A DNA stretch of 64,000 bases, taken from Cohnella terricola. GTDB taxonomy: Bacteria > Bacillota > Bacilli > Paenibacillales > Paenibacillaceae. Under the pieces are notes generated by a model. The model saw only the letters and a list, made by a program, of their open reading frames with translations, ran no database searches and was not told the DNA's origin. The stretch is from NCBI RefSeq assembly GCF_007786475.1, contig NZ_VNJJ01000005.1, positions 248,001-312,000 of the forward strand, written 5' to 3'. The translations under genes and the position numbers were made by a program. Every line of letters begins with the position of its first letter. Position 1 is the stretch's first letter. Of the stretch, positions 27,284 through 36,127 are shown in pieces.

Positions 27284-28189
27284 ATGGATCAGTTGGTCGC
27301 TGAGCTAACGCAAGCGGGAATCGGCGAAGTGCGGTTGAATGAACCGCTCGCTGGGCATACGACTTGGAAAATCGGCGGACCCGCGGATTTATTGATTATC
27401 CCGGCTACCGAGGAGGAGCTCGAAACAGCCTTGCGGCTATTGTCACGCGATGGCGTCTCATGGTGCGTTCTTGGACGCGGATCCAATACTCTCGTGTCCG
27501 ATAAAGGGGTTCGGGGTGCCGTCATTAAACTCGGAGATGGTTTTGACGACTTATGCTTTGATGGCGAGACGGTGACGGCGGGAGCATCGTATTCGTTCAT
27601 CAAGCTGTCGGTCATGGCCGGCAAGGAAGGGCTGACCGGACTGGAATACGCGGGAGGTATTCCCGGAACGGTCGGCGGAGCCGTATACATGAACGCCGGC
27701 GCTCACGGTTCCGACATTTCACGCATCCTAAAGTCAGCAAGCATCGTTTGGGAAGACGGAAGTCGGGCAGTGCTCGGAAACGAGGAGATGAAATTCTCCT
27801 ATCGCCATTCCATCCTGCAAGAGCGCCGAGGGATTATTACCCGTGCGGAACTTCAATTGGCAATGGGTGACCGCAAGGAGATCGCGGCCGCCATGGCGAC
27901 GTACAAAGATCGCCGGCGCCGCACCCAGCCGCTGCAGATGGCCTGCGCAGGCAGCGTATTTCGCAATCCGCCGAACGATCATGCCGCAAGGCTGATCGAA
28001 GCGGCCGGATTAAAAGGCTTGCGCCAAGGAGCCGCAGAAGTTTCCCAATTACACGCCAACTTTATCGTGAACCACGGCGGTGCCAAGGCTGAGGACGTCC
28101 TCACCCTCATCGGAAAAGTCCAACAAATCATCGAACAAACCTATGGAATATCGCTTGTAACGGAGGTTCTCTTGATGGGTGAGCGGTAA
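27284..28189 (+). CDS. murB: UDP-N-acetylenolpyruvoylglucosamine reductase
   Basis: The 301-residue FAD enzyme reduces enolpyruvyl-UDP-GlcNAc to UDP-MurNAc. Motifs: NEPLAGHTTWKIGGPADL, VLGRGSNTLVSDKGVRG, LEYAGGIPGTVGGAVYMNAGAHG, FSYRHSIL and CAGSVFRNP with the catalytic serine, consistent with a type II (short) MurB. ATG at 27284 follows AAGGAGG; a longer frame to 27221 is ignored. Its end overlaps the leader of murA, and murA acts in the step just before it, so the two are functionally coupled. Confidence 0.97.
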   Translation: MDQLVAELTQAGIGEVRLNEPLAGHTTWKIGGPADLLIIPATEEELETALRLLSRDGVSWCVLGRGSNTLVSDKGVRGAVIKLGDGFDDLCFDGETVTAGASYSFIKLSVMAGKEGLTGLEYAGGIPGTVGGAVYMNAGAHGSDISRILKSASIVWEDGSRAVLGNEEMKFSYRHSILQERRGIITRAELQLAMGDRKEIAAAMATYKDRRRRTQPLQMACAGSVFRNPPNDHAARLIEAAGLKGLRQGAAEVSQLHANFIVNHGGAKAEDVLTLIGKVQQIIEQTYGISLVTEVLLMGER

Positions 28190-28205
28190 CCCGGAGGTGA
28201 AACCC

Positions 28206-29480
28206 TTGGACAATTTGGTGATTGAAGGCGGACATCCGCTTTCGGGCACCATCCGTATCCATGGAGCCAAAAATGCCGCTTTGCCGATTTTGGCCGCCAG
28301 CTTGCTCGCGGAAGGAGAAGTGAAGATCCGTAACGTGCCCAGATTGCTCGATATCGAGGTCATGCTGGACATTCTGCGAGATCTGGGGTGTAAAGCCCAG
28401 CATCAGGATACGGTGGTGACAGTCGAAACGGCGGTCGCAACATCTTCTCACATTCCGGAGACGCTGATGCGCAAGATGCGTTCCTCGGTATTTCTGATGG
28501 GTCCGCTTCTCGCGAGATTCGGAGAAGCCCAGCTCTATCAGCCCGGGGGCTGCGCGATCGGCGAAAGAAAGATCGACTTGCATTTGCGAGGTTTGGCGGC
28601 GCTGGGAGCGAAGATCGAAGAGAAGGGCAGTAGAATCGTCTGTTCTGCCCGGCGTCTGCAGGGCGCCGAAATCAGCTTGGATTTTCCCAGCGTAGGCGCA
28701 ACCGAGAACATCATGATGGCAGCCGTTCTGGCCCAAGGCCGGACCGCGATTATCGGGGCCGCCAGAGAACCTGAAATTCAAGATTTGCAGCAATTTCTGA
28801 ATCAAATGGGCGCACGTGTGGAAGGCGCGGGAACGGACACGATCATGATCGACGGAGTCGAATCTTTATACGGCTGCGATTTCGAAGTCATTCCCGATCG
28901 GATCGTAACCGGCACGGTTATGGTCGCCGCCGCCGCTACTCGCGGCGAAGTCACGTTGGAGAATACGAAGCCGAGCCAATTGACTTCTCTCATCCATGTG
29001 CTCCGCCGCGCAGGTGTTCAAATCGAGGCTGGAAATGATATAATGAGAGTCGGCGCATTTAAACGTCCTTTGGCCGTTGACCGGATCGTCACGTCGCCTT
29101 ATCCGGCATTTCCGACCGACCTTCAAGCTCAAGTCATGACGCTGCTGGCTTTGGCGGACGGGGTAAGCGTGTTGAAGGAAACGGTATTCGAAGGCAGGTT
29201 TAAGCATGTGGATGAACTATGCCGCATGGGCGCCGACATTCGCGTCGATCTAAACAATGCTTTTATTCGAGGGGTCCCTCAGCTATACGGTGCGACCGTA
29301 GAGGCAACGGACTTGCGTGCAGGCGCGGCACTTGTGATTGCGGGGTTGGCGGCCCAAGGCCGTACCGTCGTCGAGCAGATTCATCACATCGACCGCGGTT
29401 ATGATCGAATCGAAGAGATGTTCCGCCGGATCGGCGGCAACATTACGCGCGAAGTTAACAAGAGCAAGGTTTACAGCTAA
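28206..29480 (+). CDS. murA: UDP-N-acetylglucosamine 1-carboxyvinyltransferase
   Basis: The 424-residue MurA transfers enolpyruvate from PEP to UDP-GlcNAc, the committed step of peptidoglycan synthesis. The active-site loop PGGCAIGERKIDLH carries Cys116, the residue alkylated by fosfomycin. Other blocks are IHGAKNAALPILAAS, SVGATENIMMAAVLA and YPAFPTDLQAQVMTLLALA. TTG at 28206 follows GGAGGTGA and gives the family N terminus (DNLVIEGG); a GTG at 28179 overlapping murB is less likely. In B. subtilis both murA paralogues lie outside the cluster, so its position between murB and divIB is a lineage feature. A terminator follows. Confidence 0.96.
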   Translation: MDNLVIEGGHPLSGTIRIHGAKNAALPILAASLLAEGEVKIRNVPRLLDIEVMLDILRDLGCKAQHQDTVVTVETAVATSSHIPETLMRKMRSSVFLMGPLLARFGEAQLYQPGGCAIGERKIDLHLRGLAALGAKIEEKGSRIVCSARRLQGAEISLDFPSVGATENIMMAAVLAQGRTAIIGAAREPEIQDLQQFLNQMGARVEGAGTDTIMIDGVESLYGCDFEVIPDRIVTGTVMVAAAATRGEVTLENTKPSQLTSLIHVLRRAGVQIEAGNDIMRVGAFKRPLAVDRIVTSPYPAFPTDLQAQVMTLLALADGVSVLKETVFEGRFKHVDELCRMGADIRVDLNNAFIRGVPQLYGATVEATDLRAGAALVIAGLAAQGRTVVEQIHHIDRGYDRIEEMFRRIGGNITREVNKSKVYS

Positions 29481-29491
29481 CGGTGACGGTT

Positions 29492-29529
29492 CCCCGCCGC
29501 AGAAGCTTTCTTCCGCCGCGGGGATTTTT
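29492..29529 (+). terminator. intrinsic terminator between murA and divIB
   Basis: CCCCGCCGCAGAAG (29492-29505) pairs with CTTCCGCCGCGGGG (29510-29523) with two mismatches and a 4-base loop, followed by ATTTTTA. It would cut the wall-precursor part of the cluster from divIB-ftsA-ftsZ. Confidence 0.7.
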
Positions 29530-29573
29530 ATGGGCAATGCCGGAGACAAGCTTAACCCGCGAAGGGGTGACGG

Positions 29574-30326
29574 ATGTTGAATGATAGAATTCCCGCGCTG
29601 AAGAAAGAGGCGGAAGTTCCGCGGACTCGCCGCGGGAAGAAATTGCTGAGGCTTGTCATTGCTCTGGCCGTTATCGTTCTGGTCGTGTTGTTCTTTCGTT
29701 CCCCATTGTCGAAAATTTCTGAAATTCAAATTACGGGACAAGAATTCGCGAGTCGGGAGGAAGTCGAGCAGGCGCTTGGGATTTCGTCCGGAGATTCTTT
29801 CTTTTATCCGAGCATCGGAAAGCTCAAGAGCAGATTGGATGCCGTGAAACCGATCGAGAGCGTACGGATAATCAAAAAATTTCCTGGCGTTCTTCGCGTG
29901 GAGATTAAAGAATATCCTCAAGTCGCCATTCAACTCGCCTCCGACGGCAAAATGTCGGCGATACTTTCCAATGGCTTGATGTTGACAATGCCGGAGGGCA
30001 AGCTGTTGGACAAGCCCATCCTTTCGGGATGGAAGCCGGCGGATGGCAACTTGGCTTCTCTCTGTCGCGTATTAAGCGGATTGCCCGGTTATTTGATGGC
30101 GGATTTGTCGGAGATTCAGCCCGATCCTTCGACCTCATACCCCGATCGGATCAAGCTTTATACCCGCTCGAGATTCGAAGTGACCACGACAATTGGACTA
30201 TTGAAAGATAAGATCGCCTATCTTAGCGATATCGTGCAAAATCGGGAGCCCGGAAAGATAATTATGTTGGAAGCGGACACTTATTTGCCCTATTCGGCGG
30301 AAAATGTTACAGATGAAGCGGAGTAA
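29574..30326 (+). CDS. divIB: cell division protein DivIB/FtsQ
   Basis: A 250-residue bitopic protein: short basic cytoplasmic tail (RTRRGKK), one transmembrane helix (LLRLVIALAVIVLVVLFF), then a POTRA domain (SEIQITGQEFASREEVEQAL..., KKFPGVLRVEIKEYPQVAI) and a C-terminal FtsQ/DivIB beta domain. It forms the divisome subcomplex with FtsL and DivIC that triggers septal wall synthesis. The genes ylxW, ylxX and sbp that follow divIB in B. subtilis are absent. The start ATG follows GAAGGGG. Confidence 0.93.
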   Translation: MLNDRIPALKKEAEVPRTRRGKKLLRLVIALAVIVLVVLFFRSPLSKISEIQITGQEFASREEVEQALGISSGDSFFYPSIGKLKSRLDAVKPIESVRIIKKFPGVLRVEIKEYPQVAIQLASDGKMSAILSNGLMLTMPEGKLLDKPILSGWKPADGNLASLCRVLSGLPGYLMADLSEIQPDPSTSYPDRIKLYTRSRFEVTTTIGLLKDKIAYLSDIVQNREPGKIIMLEADTYLPYSAENVTDEAE

Positions 30327-30549
30327 GCCGATAAACATAAGGAAAAGGACTCTACTCAATAGGCGAAAATAATGCTAGAATTTTATTTACGGGTGAATTG
30401 GATAATTCTTTAGATGAGATATAGATTATCCCTGCGAGCAAACAAAAATATTGTTGAAAAAAGAGGGAAAACCTCGCGGATGTGGAATATATAGACGAAG
30501 CATCCCTAGTACGCAGCTATTTTCATCGATCTACGGGAGGTGCCACCGG
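30327..30549 (+). promoter_or_regulatory. divIB-ftsA gap with candidate ftsAZ promoter
   Basis: This AT-rich 223-base gap contains TTGGAT (30398-30403) and TATAGA (30420-30425) with a 16-base spacer, a moderate sigma-A match. An AGGAAAA string at 30340 recalls the -35 element of sigma-H promoters (ftsAZ has a sigma-H promoter in B. subtilis), but no properly spaced GAAT follows. The preceding terminator makes a promoter here likely; its exact position is uncertain. Confidence 0.35.
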
Positions 30550-31806
30550 TTGAGCAACAATGACCTCATTGTCAGCCTGGATATCGGAACGTCGAAAATC
30601 CGGGTGATTATCGGGGAAATCAGCAACGGGGCCATTAACATCATTGGCGTAGGATCAGCCGATTCCGATGGAATCCGCAAAGGCGCCATTGTCGATATTG
30701 ACCAAACCGTGCAGTCCATTCGCAATGCCGTCGATCATGCCGAGCGCATGGTCGGTATCGGAATCAGCGAAGTTTACGTCGGGATATCCGGCAATCATAT
30801 CGCTTTGCAGAGCAATCACGGTGTCGTTGCCGTCTCCAATGAAGACAGGGAAATTGGCGAAGAAGATATCGAACGTGTACTGCAAGCTGCTAAAGTGGTT
30901 GCATTACCGCCCGAACGGGAAATTATCGGACTCGTTCCCAAGCAGTTTTTAGTTGACGGACTTTCGGGCATACAGGATCCGCGAGGCATGATCGGCGTCC
31001 GTTTGGAAGTCGAATGCACAATCATTACCGGAACTAAAGCCGCAGTACATAACCTGATGAGATGCGTTGAGAAGGCAGGATTGAAAATATCCGGTCTGAT
31101 CTTGATGTCTCTCGCTTCTGGTATGATGGCATTAACGAAAGACGAGAAACAAATGGGTACCGTTCTTGCAGATATTGGTGCAGGATCGACGACTCTTGCC
31201 GTTTTTGAGGGAGGCAGTCTTTCAGCCGTATCGACTTTGCCGATTGGCGGAGATTACGTGACAAGCGATATTTGTTACGGACTCAAGACTCAGACGGAAC
31301 ATGCGGAAAAAATCAAGCTGAAATATGGCTGCGCCCGTACGGACGATGCCGCCGAAGACCAGAAGTTCAAGGTTATGCGCGTCGGCAGCAATATGGAGAA
31401 GGAATTTTCGCAGCTTGATCTGGCCAACATTATCGAGCCTCGCATGCAAGAGATTTTTCAAATGATTCGCCAAGAAGTCAAACGTCTTGGTTATCATGAC
31501 AAAATCAATGGTTACGTATTAACGGGCGGATCGGTTTCTTTGCCAAGCGTTCTTCCGCTGGCCCAATTTGAACTGGAGTCCAATGTAAGAATTGCCGTGC
31601 CGGATTATATCGGGGTCAGAGATCCTTCTTTCAGCAGCGGCGTAGGCATGATTCAATATGTCACCAAATACGTTCGAACGCGTTCGGCTGGGCCGAAGCG
31701 CGCTCCTAAGTCGAAAGCGGCAGCCGCAAGCTCAAGCGGCACGGCGACGGCATCCAAGCCCGGCGTTGTTGAATGGTTCAAAAACATGTTTAAGGAATTT
31801 ATTTAA
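30550..31806 (+). CDS. ftsA: cell division protein FtsA
   Basis: The 418-residue actin-like ATPase tethers FtsZ to the membrane. It has the phosphate-binding loop VSLDIGTSKIRVIIGE, the SHS2 insertion (1C domain), a second loop VLADIGAGSTTLAVFEGG and YVLTGGSVSLPSV. An Ala/Ser/Lys linker (KSKAAAASSSGTATASKP) leads to the C-terminal amphipathic membrane-targeting helix VVEWFKNMFKEFI. TTG at 30550 follows GGGAGGTG at the right distance; upstream in-frame starts lack a site. ftsZ follows after 55 bases. Confidence 0.96.
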   Translation: MSNNDLIVSLDIGTSKIRVIIGEISNGAINIIGVGSADSDGIRKGAIVDIDQTVQSIRNAVDHAERMVGIGISEVYVGISGNHIALQSNHGVVAVSNEDREIGEEDIERVLQAAKVVALPPEREIIGLVPKQFLVDGLSGIQDPRGMIGVRLEVECTIITGTKAAVHNLMRCVEKAGLKISGLILMSLASGMMALTKDEKQMGTVLADIGAGSTTLAVFEGGSLSAVSTLPIGGDYVTSDICYGLKTQTEHAEKIKLKYGCARTDDAAEDQKFKVMRVGSNMEKEFSQLDLANIIEPRMQEIFQMIRQEVKRLGYHDKINGYVLTGGSVSLPSVLPLAQFELESNVRIAVPDYIGVRDPSFSSGVGMIQYVTKYVRTRSAGPKRAPKSKAAAASSSGTATASKPGVVEWFKNMFKEFI

Positions 31807-31861
31807 GCCGCCGCTTATTAGAGAGAACCATTCAAGCGAAGCAAGGAGGAGTTAGCAAATT

Positions 31862-32995
31862 ATGTTGGAGTTTGATTTTGATATGGAACCACTTGCGAAA
31901 ATCAAAGTCATCGGGGTCGGTGGCGGCGGCAGCAACGCTGTAAATCGGATGATCGAGAACGGCGTCAAAGGCGTCGAATTTGTTACCGTGAATACGGACG
32001 CGCAAGCTTTGCACCTTACCAAGTCCGAGCAAAAGCTGCAGATCGGGGACAAGCTCACCCGCGGTCTTGGAGCGGGTGCCAATCCAGACGTTGGAAAGAA
32101 GGCTGCCGAGGAGTCTCGGGAATTCATTACGAATTCACTCCGATCGGCAGATATGGTATTCGTTACTGCCGGAATGGGCGGCGGTACGGGTACAGGCGCA
32201 GCTCCGGTAATCGCCGAACTCGCCAAAGAATGCGGCGCGTTGACCGTCGGCGTCGTTACTCGTCCGTTCACGTTCGAAGGCCGTAAGCGTTCTACGCAAG
32301 CGGAGCTCGGCATCGAAGCTTTAAAAGAAAAAGTAGATACGCTTATCGTCATTCCGAATGATAGATTGTTGGAGATTGTCGACAAAAAAACGCCGATGCT
32401 GGAAGCATTCCGCGAAGCGGATAACGTTTTGCGTCAAGCCGTACAGGGTATTTCCGACCTGATTGCGGTTCCGGGTCTTATTAACCTGGACTTTGCCGAC
32501 GTTAAGACGATCATGTCCGAGCGCGGCTCCGCTTTGATGGGAATTGGACAAGCCACTGGCGAGAACCGTGCCATGGAAGCGGCTCGGAAAGCGATCATGA
32601 GTCCGCTTCTCGAGACTTCCATCGAAGGCGCGCGCGGTGTGATCATGAATATTACGGGCGGCTCGAATCTGAGCTTGTACGAAGTCAACGAGGCGGCAGA
32701 GATCGTCATTTCGGCTTCCGATCCGGAAGTGAACATGATCTTCGGTGCCATTATCGATGATAACTTGAAAGACGAGATTAAAGTTACCGTGATCGCAACG
32801 GGGTTCGAACACAAAGGACCTTCCCGCCGTCAGGCAGCTCCCTCGGCTCTCCCGCAAACACAGCCTGAAACGGCTAGCAGCCAGAACGAGGCGCGTCAAT
32901 CGAATAATCTGCGTCCTTTCGGCAATCAAAACGTGTCAAGCGATCAACTGGACATCCCTGCGTTTCTTCGCAACCGTCCGCGCGGCGATCGTTAA
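31862..32995 (+). CDS. ftsZ: cell division protein FtsZ
   Basis: The 377-residue tubulin-like GTPase forms the Z-ring. The N-terminal core shows [17 protein letters not shown], the tubulin signature [13 protein letters not shown], and the T7-loop residues [12 protein letters not shown] variable Gln/Ser/Pro-rich linker is followed by the conserved tail DIPAFLRNR, the docking site for FtsA and SepF, both encoded in this window. The start follows AGGAGGAG. A strong terminator ends the transcription unit and precedes the spoIIG promoter. Confidence 0.98.
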   Translation: MLEFDFDMEPLAKIKVIGVGGGGSNAVNRMIENGVKGVEFVTVNTDAQALHLTKSEQKLQIGDKLTRGLGAGANPDVGKKAAEESREFITNSLRSADMVFVTAGMGGGTGTGAAPVIAELAKECGALTVGVVTRPFTFEGRKRSTQAELGIEALKEKVDTLIVIPNDRLLEIVDKKTPMLEAFREADNVLRQAVQGISDLIAVPGLINLDFADVKTIMSERGSALMGIGQATGENRAMEAARKAIMSPLLETSIEGARGVIMNITGGSNLSLYEVNEAAEIVISASDPEVNMIFGAIIDDNLKDEIKVTVIATGFEHKGPSRRQAAPSALPQTQPETASSQNEARQSNNLRPFGNQNVSSDQLDIPAFLRNRPRGDR

Positions 32996-33017
32996 AAGTT
33001 ATGATTCATACAGCGAT

Positions 33018-33056
33018 AAGCTTCAGTTTCCGATCATTCGGAACTGGAGCTTTTTT
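33018..33056 (+). terminator. intrinsic terminator of ftsZ
   Basis: AAGCTTCAGTTTCCGA pairs with TCGGAACTGGAGCTT (one bulge, short loop) and is followed by TTTTTT. Its tail abuts the first putative Spo0A box. Confidence 0.9.
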
Positions 33057-33132
33057 GTCGTTTCCGTCGACAAAAAAAGGTTTTGAGGGTCGGCAAGATT
33101 AGACAGACACCGGATTTGAAAGCGATTATACT
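33056..33132 (+). promoter_or_regulatory. spoIIG promoter with wide spacer and Spo0A boxes
   Basis: TAGACA (33100-33105) and TATACT (33127-33132) are 21 bases apart, the abnormally wide spacing known for the Spo0A-activated, sigma-A-dependent spoIIG promoter of B. subtilis. Minus-strand matches to the Spo0A box TGTCGAA with one change lie at 33099-33105 (TGTCTAA, over the -35 box) and 33089-33095 (TGCCGAC), exactly 10 bases apart and in the same orientation. Two more lie upstream: TGTCGTT at 33056 and, inverted, TGTCGAC at 33066. Spo0A-P control is therefore strongly suggested. Confidence 0.65.
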
Positions 33133-33161
33133 GGGTTCGGGCGGAAAAGGATGGGAACCCA

Positions 33162-34124
33162 ATGACCGTTTATGTTGATCTCGTTTTTCTGACCAATCTG
33201 GCAGTTGACGGAACCGTGCTTCTAACGACTGCCAAACTACGTCGCAAGAGACCTTCTCGGACGCGTTTGTTTGCGGCCGCGTTTCTCGGGGCTCTCTATG
33301 CGGCGGTAATGTTTTGGGTTCATATTCCCTACTTTTATTCATTCGGAGCCAAAGTATTCATCTCGCTCGCAATGGTGCTGCTTTCTTTCGGATATGGCGG
33401 TCCGCTCCAATTCGTTCGCAATTTCGGCGCTTTCTACATCGTTAACTTTGCGACGCTGGGCGGTGTCATTGGGCTTTCCTTTCTAATGCGTTCTGCGCAA
33501 TCTCCTTGGGAAGGGATGACATATACGGCGGATGGTGGAGTCATCCTGGAATGGCAAATGCAGCTTGGGTTATTCATCGTTGCTCTGGCGTTGTCCGTAT
33601 GGTTATTTCGCAGTACCGCTGAAACGGGCCGGAAACGTCAAGAGCTGGAGCAGTTATTCTGGGATATCGAAGTTAGAGTAGGCGAGGGGAGCTGGACGAT
33701 GAAAGCCCTCCTGGATACCGGAAACCGCCTATACGAACCGTTAACCCGGATACCCGTCATGATTATGGAAGCCGCCGTATGGAAGGATCAGCTCCCTCTC
33801 GGATGGAGCGACAGGCTTCAAACGGAATCCCCGGATTTGCTCATCACCGAACTGGATACCCGCGATTCGGAAGTCTACAGCTGGGGAAGTCGTCTCAGAC
33901 TAGTTCCCTATCGTGCAGTAAACGGGGCAAGTCGTCTCATGCTGGCCGTCAAACCGGATATCGTGCTGTTATCCCGGGGAGATCAGCCCCCCATTCAAGC
34001 GAATCGGGTGCTTATTGGTTTAGATGGAGGCACTTTATCATCCGAAGGAACTTATCGCGCCATAGTCCATCCCGACATGGCTCAAGCCGACCCTAAGTCG
34101 TCGGCTCCATCTCAACCTGCGTGA
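33162..34124 (+). CDS. spoIIGA: sigma-E processing peptidase SpoIIGA
   Basis: A 320-residue membrane-anchored aspartic protease. The first half has five hydrophobic helices ([19 protein letters not shown]..., [32 protein letters not shown]). The C-terminal protease domain has the catalytic motif [11 protein letters not shown] with Asp185. It sits in the sporulation septum and cleaves the pro-peptide of SigE when signalled by SpoIIR. It lies directly upstream of sigE (16 bases), the conserved spoIIG operon. Confidence 0.95.
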   Translation: MTVYVDLVFLTNLAVDGTVLLTTAKLRRKRPSRTRLFAAAFLGALYAAVMFWVHIPYFYSFGAKVFISLAMVLLSFGYGGPLQFVRNFGAFYIVNFATLGGVIGLSFLMRSAQSPWEGMTYTADGGVILEWQMQLGLFIVALALSVWLFRSTAETGRKRQELEQLFWDIEVRVGEGSWTMKALLDTGNRLYEPLTRIPVMIMEAAVWKDQLPLGWSDRLQTESPDLLITELDTRDSEVYSWGSRLRLVPYRAVNGASRLMLAVKPDIVLLSRGDQPPIQANRVLIGLDGGTLSSEGTYRAIVHPDMAQADPKSSAPSQPA

Positions 34125-34140
34125 CAGGAGGCTAGCAGAA

Positions 34141-34863
34141 ATGTTCGTAAACTTGAAATTAAGGTCGCAATTATCTCTTTATCGCCTGTTGTTCTGGTTC
34201 GGTTGGAAGAGCGAGGAAGTGTATTACATCGGGGGAAGCGAAGCACTGCCTCCTCCGCTCACCAGGGAAGAAGAAGAATATTTGTTGGAGAGGTTATCGA
34301 CGGGAGACGCGGCGATTCGGGCGATGCTAATCGAGCGGAATTTGCGCTTAGTCGTCTATATCGCCCGTAAATTCGAAAACACGGGCATCCATATCGAAGA
34401 TCTCGTATCGATCGGGGCGATCGGCTTAATAAAGGCGGTCAATACATTCGATCCCGAGAAAAAAATCAAGCTGGCGACCTACGCGTCCAGATGCATCGAA
34501 AATGAAATCTTGATGTATTTGCGCCGAAACAGCAAAACAAGGACAGAGGTTTCTTTCGACGAGCCCTTGAACATCGATTGGGACGGGAACGAGTTGCTGT
34601 TATCCGACGTGTTAGGGACGGAGAACGATACGATCTACCGGAATATCGAAGAGCAAGTCGATCGCAAATTGCTGCACAAAGCTTTGGATAAGTTAAGTGA
34701 GCGAGAACGAACGATAATGGAGCTCCGCTTCGGTTTGGCCGACGGGGAAGAAAAAACGCAAAAGGACGTGGCGGACCTGTTAGGCATCTCCCAATCGTAT
34801 ATTTCCCGCTTGGAAAAGCGGATTATAAAACGGCTTCGCAAGGAATTTAATAAAATGGTTTAG
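34141..34863 (+). CDS. sigE: RNA polymerase sporulation sigma factor SigE
   Basis: The 240-residue precursor of the early mother-cell sigma factor. It starts with an amphipathic, membrane-associating pro-sequence ([20 protein letters not shown]) and then [17 protein letters not shown]; processing by SpoIIGA is expected between Tyr28 and Tyr29 by analogy with B. subtilis. Region 2 ([39 protein letters not shown]) and the region 4 helix-turn-helix ([22 protein letters not shown]) are intact. RBS is ACAGGAGG. Confidence 0.97.
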   Translation: MFVNLKLRSQLSLYRLLFWFGWKSEEVYYIGGSEALPPPLTREEEEYLLERLSTGDAAIRAMLIERNLRLVVYIARKFENTGIHIEDLVSIGAIGLIKAVNTFDPEKKIKLATYASRCIENEILMYLRRNSKTRTEVSFDEPLNIDWDGNELLLSDVLGTENDTIYRNIEEQVDRKLLHKALDKLSERERTIMELRFGLADGEEKTQKDVADLLGISQSYISRLEKRIIKRLRKEFNKMV

Positions 34864-34897
34864 AAATTATGAGAAAATTCGGGGTTCTTGCGCACTG

Positions 34898-34925
34898 GAA
34901 TAAAAAGCCCCTTCCCGGAGATACT
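34898..34925 (+). promoter_or_regulatory. sigma-F/G-type promoter of sigG
   Basis: GGAGATACT (34917-34925) fits the forespore -10 consensus GGNNANANT at every fixed position, and GAATA (34898-34902) lies 14 bases upstream at the -35 position (consensus GYATA, one mismatch). In B. subtilis sigG is switched on in the forespore by sigma-F and then by itself. The site lies in the 95-base gap between sigE and sigG. Confidence 0.65.
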
Positions 34926-34958
34926 TTACATTAATGCTGCTCCCCGGGAGGAATTGCC

Positions 34959-35741
34959 TTGACCCGTAACAAAGTGGAGATTTGTGGAGTGGACACCTCA
35001 AAGCTGCCCGTCCTAACCAATGCCGAAATGAGGGAGTTATTTCTCGCTCTGCAAACCCGAGGAGAGATTGCCGCCAGAGAAAAGCTAGTCAACGGCAATT
35101 TGCGACTTGTGTTGAGCGTCATCCAACGGTTCAATAACCGCGGAGAATTCGTCGACGATCTTTTTCAGGTCGGATGCATCGGATTGATGAAAGCCATCGA
35201 TAATTTCGATTTGAGCCAAAATGTACGATTCTCGACTTACGCGGTCCCGATGATCATCGGCGAAATTCGCCGCTACCTGAGGGACAACAACCCGATCCGC
35301 GTATCTAGAAGCTTGCGGGACATCGCCTACAAAGCGTTGCAAGTCCGCGATCAATTAACGAACCAGCATTCCAGGGAACCGACGATTCTGGAAATATCGG
35401 AAGTTCTGAATGTTCCGAAAGAAGATATCGTCTTCGCATTGGACGCGATTCAGGATCCCGTATCTTTGTTCGAACCGATCTACCATGACGGCGGCGATCC
35501 GATATTCGTCATGGACCAGATTAGCGACGAGCGCAACAAAGACATCCAATGGATCGAAGAGATCGCTCTGCGAGAAGCGATGAGAAAGCTCAACGATCGC
35601 GAAAAAATGATTTTGTCCATGCGTTTTTTCGAAGGTAAAACCCAAATGGAAGTCGCCGATGAGATCGGCATTTCCCAAGCTCAAGTCTCTCGTCTAGAAA
35701 AGTCCGCCATACAGCAAATGCAGAAACACGTTAAATCTTAA
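34959..35741 (+). CDS. sigG: RNA polymerase sporulation sigma factor SigG
   Basis: The 260-residue late forespore sigma factor, exactly the B. subtilis length. The N terminus TRNKVEICGVDTSKLPVL is the SigG signature. Region 2 (NLRLVLSVIQRFNNRGEFVDD, VRFSTYAVPMIIGEIRRYLRD), region 3 and the region 4 helix-turn-helix (TQMEVADEIGISQAQVSRLEKSA) are complete. The TTG start at 34959 follows GGGAGGAA. Its own forespore promoter lies upstream and a terminator follows. Confidence 0.97.
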   Translation: MTRNKVEICGVDTSKLPVLTNAEMRELFLALQTRGEIAAREKLVNGNLRLVLSVIQRFNNRGEFVDDLFQVGCIGLMKAIDNFDLSQNVRFSTYAVPMIIGEIRRYLRDNNPIRVSRSLRDIAYKALQVRDQLTNQHSREPTILEISEVLNVPKEDIVFALDAIQDPVSLFEPIYHDGGDPIFVMDQISDERNKDIQWIEEIALREAMRKLNDREKMILSMRFFEGKTQMEVADEIGISQAQVSRLEKSAIQQMQKHVKS

Positions 35742-35754
35742 TGACTAGCGTAAC

Positions 35755-35792
35755 AAGAGGATGTGCTCGAGTGGCATCCTCTTTCTTATTTT
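35755..35792 (+). terminator. intrinsic terminator of sigG
   Basis: AAGAGGATG (35755-35763) pairs perfectly with CATCCTCTT (35775-35783), followed by TCTTATTTT. Confidence 0.88.
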
Positions 35793-35812
35793 CCTCGGTT
35801 TATCAGGAATTC

Positions 35813-35926
35813 TATCCGCTATCGCCATTATCCCCGTCGATCAGAAGAACGATTTGGATGGCCTTAGGTTTTGTCGCCAATAGCTATCTTGTTCCGCTAT
35901 GACCACTATCCCCGTCGATCAGAAAG
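35813..35926. repeat. two inverted-orientation copies of the GGGATAATGG dispersed repeat
   Basis: Two copies, CCATTATCCCCGTCGATCAG (35825) and CCACTATCCCCGTCGATCAG (35903), lie 78 bases apart, each preceded by a CGCTAT string. Reverse-complemented they read CTGATCGACGGGGATA(A/G)TGG, the same family as the copies at 37.2 and 60.2 kb (CTGAGCGAAAGGGATAATGG). The rest of the 386-base gap between sigG and the transposase-like gene (35927-36127) shows nothing recognisable. Confidence 0.65.
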
Positions 35927-36127
35927 TAACCGTTTCCGCCAAAGCGAATCCACTCATGAAACATTTTCAAACAACAGCCTTGTAACGAATCAATTTACCG
36001 CACAGAATTAAACATCCCCTTCGACAAGGAGATTCCACTTGGTTTCCGCGAAGAAAAGATGAATAGACTCGAACGAGGTGCAAGGTTCATGCAGAATGGC
36101 AGGACTAATCCTGGTTGGGAATGAAGG

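Noticed and set aside
30340-30381. Sigma-H promoter for ftsAZ
   Set aside because: AGGAAAA resembles the -35 element but no GAAT occurs at the right distance.
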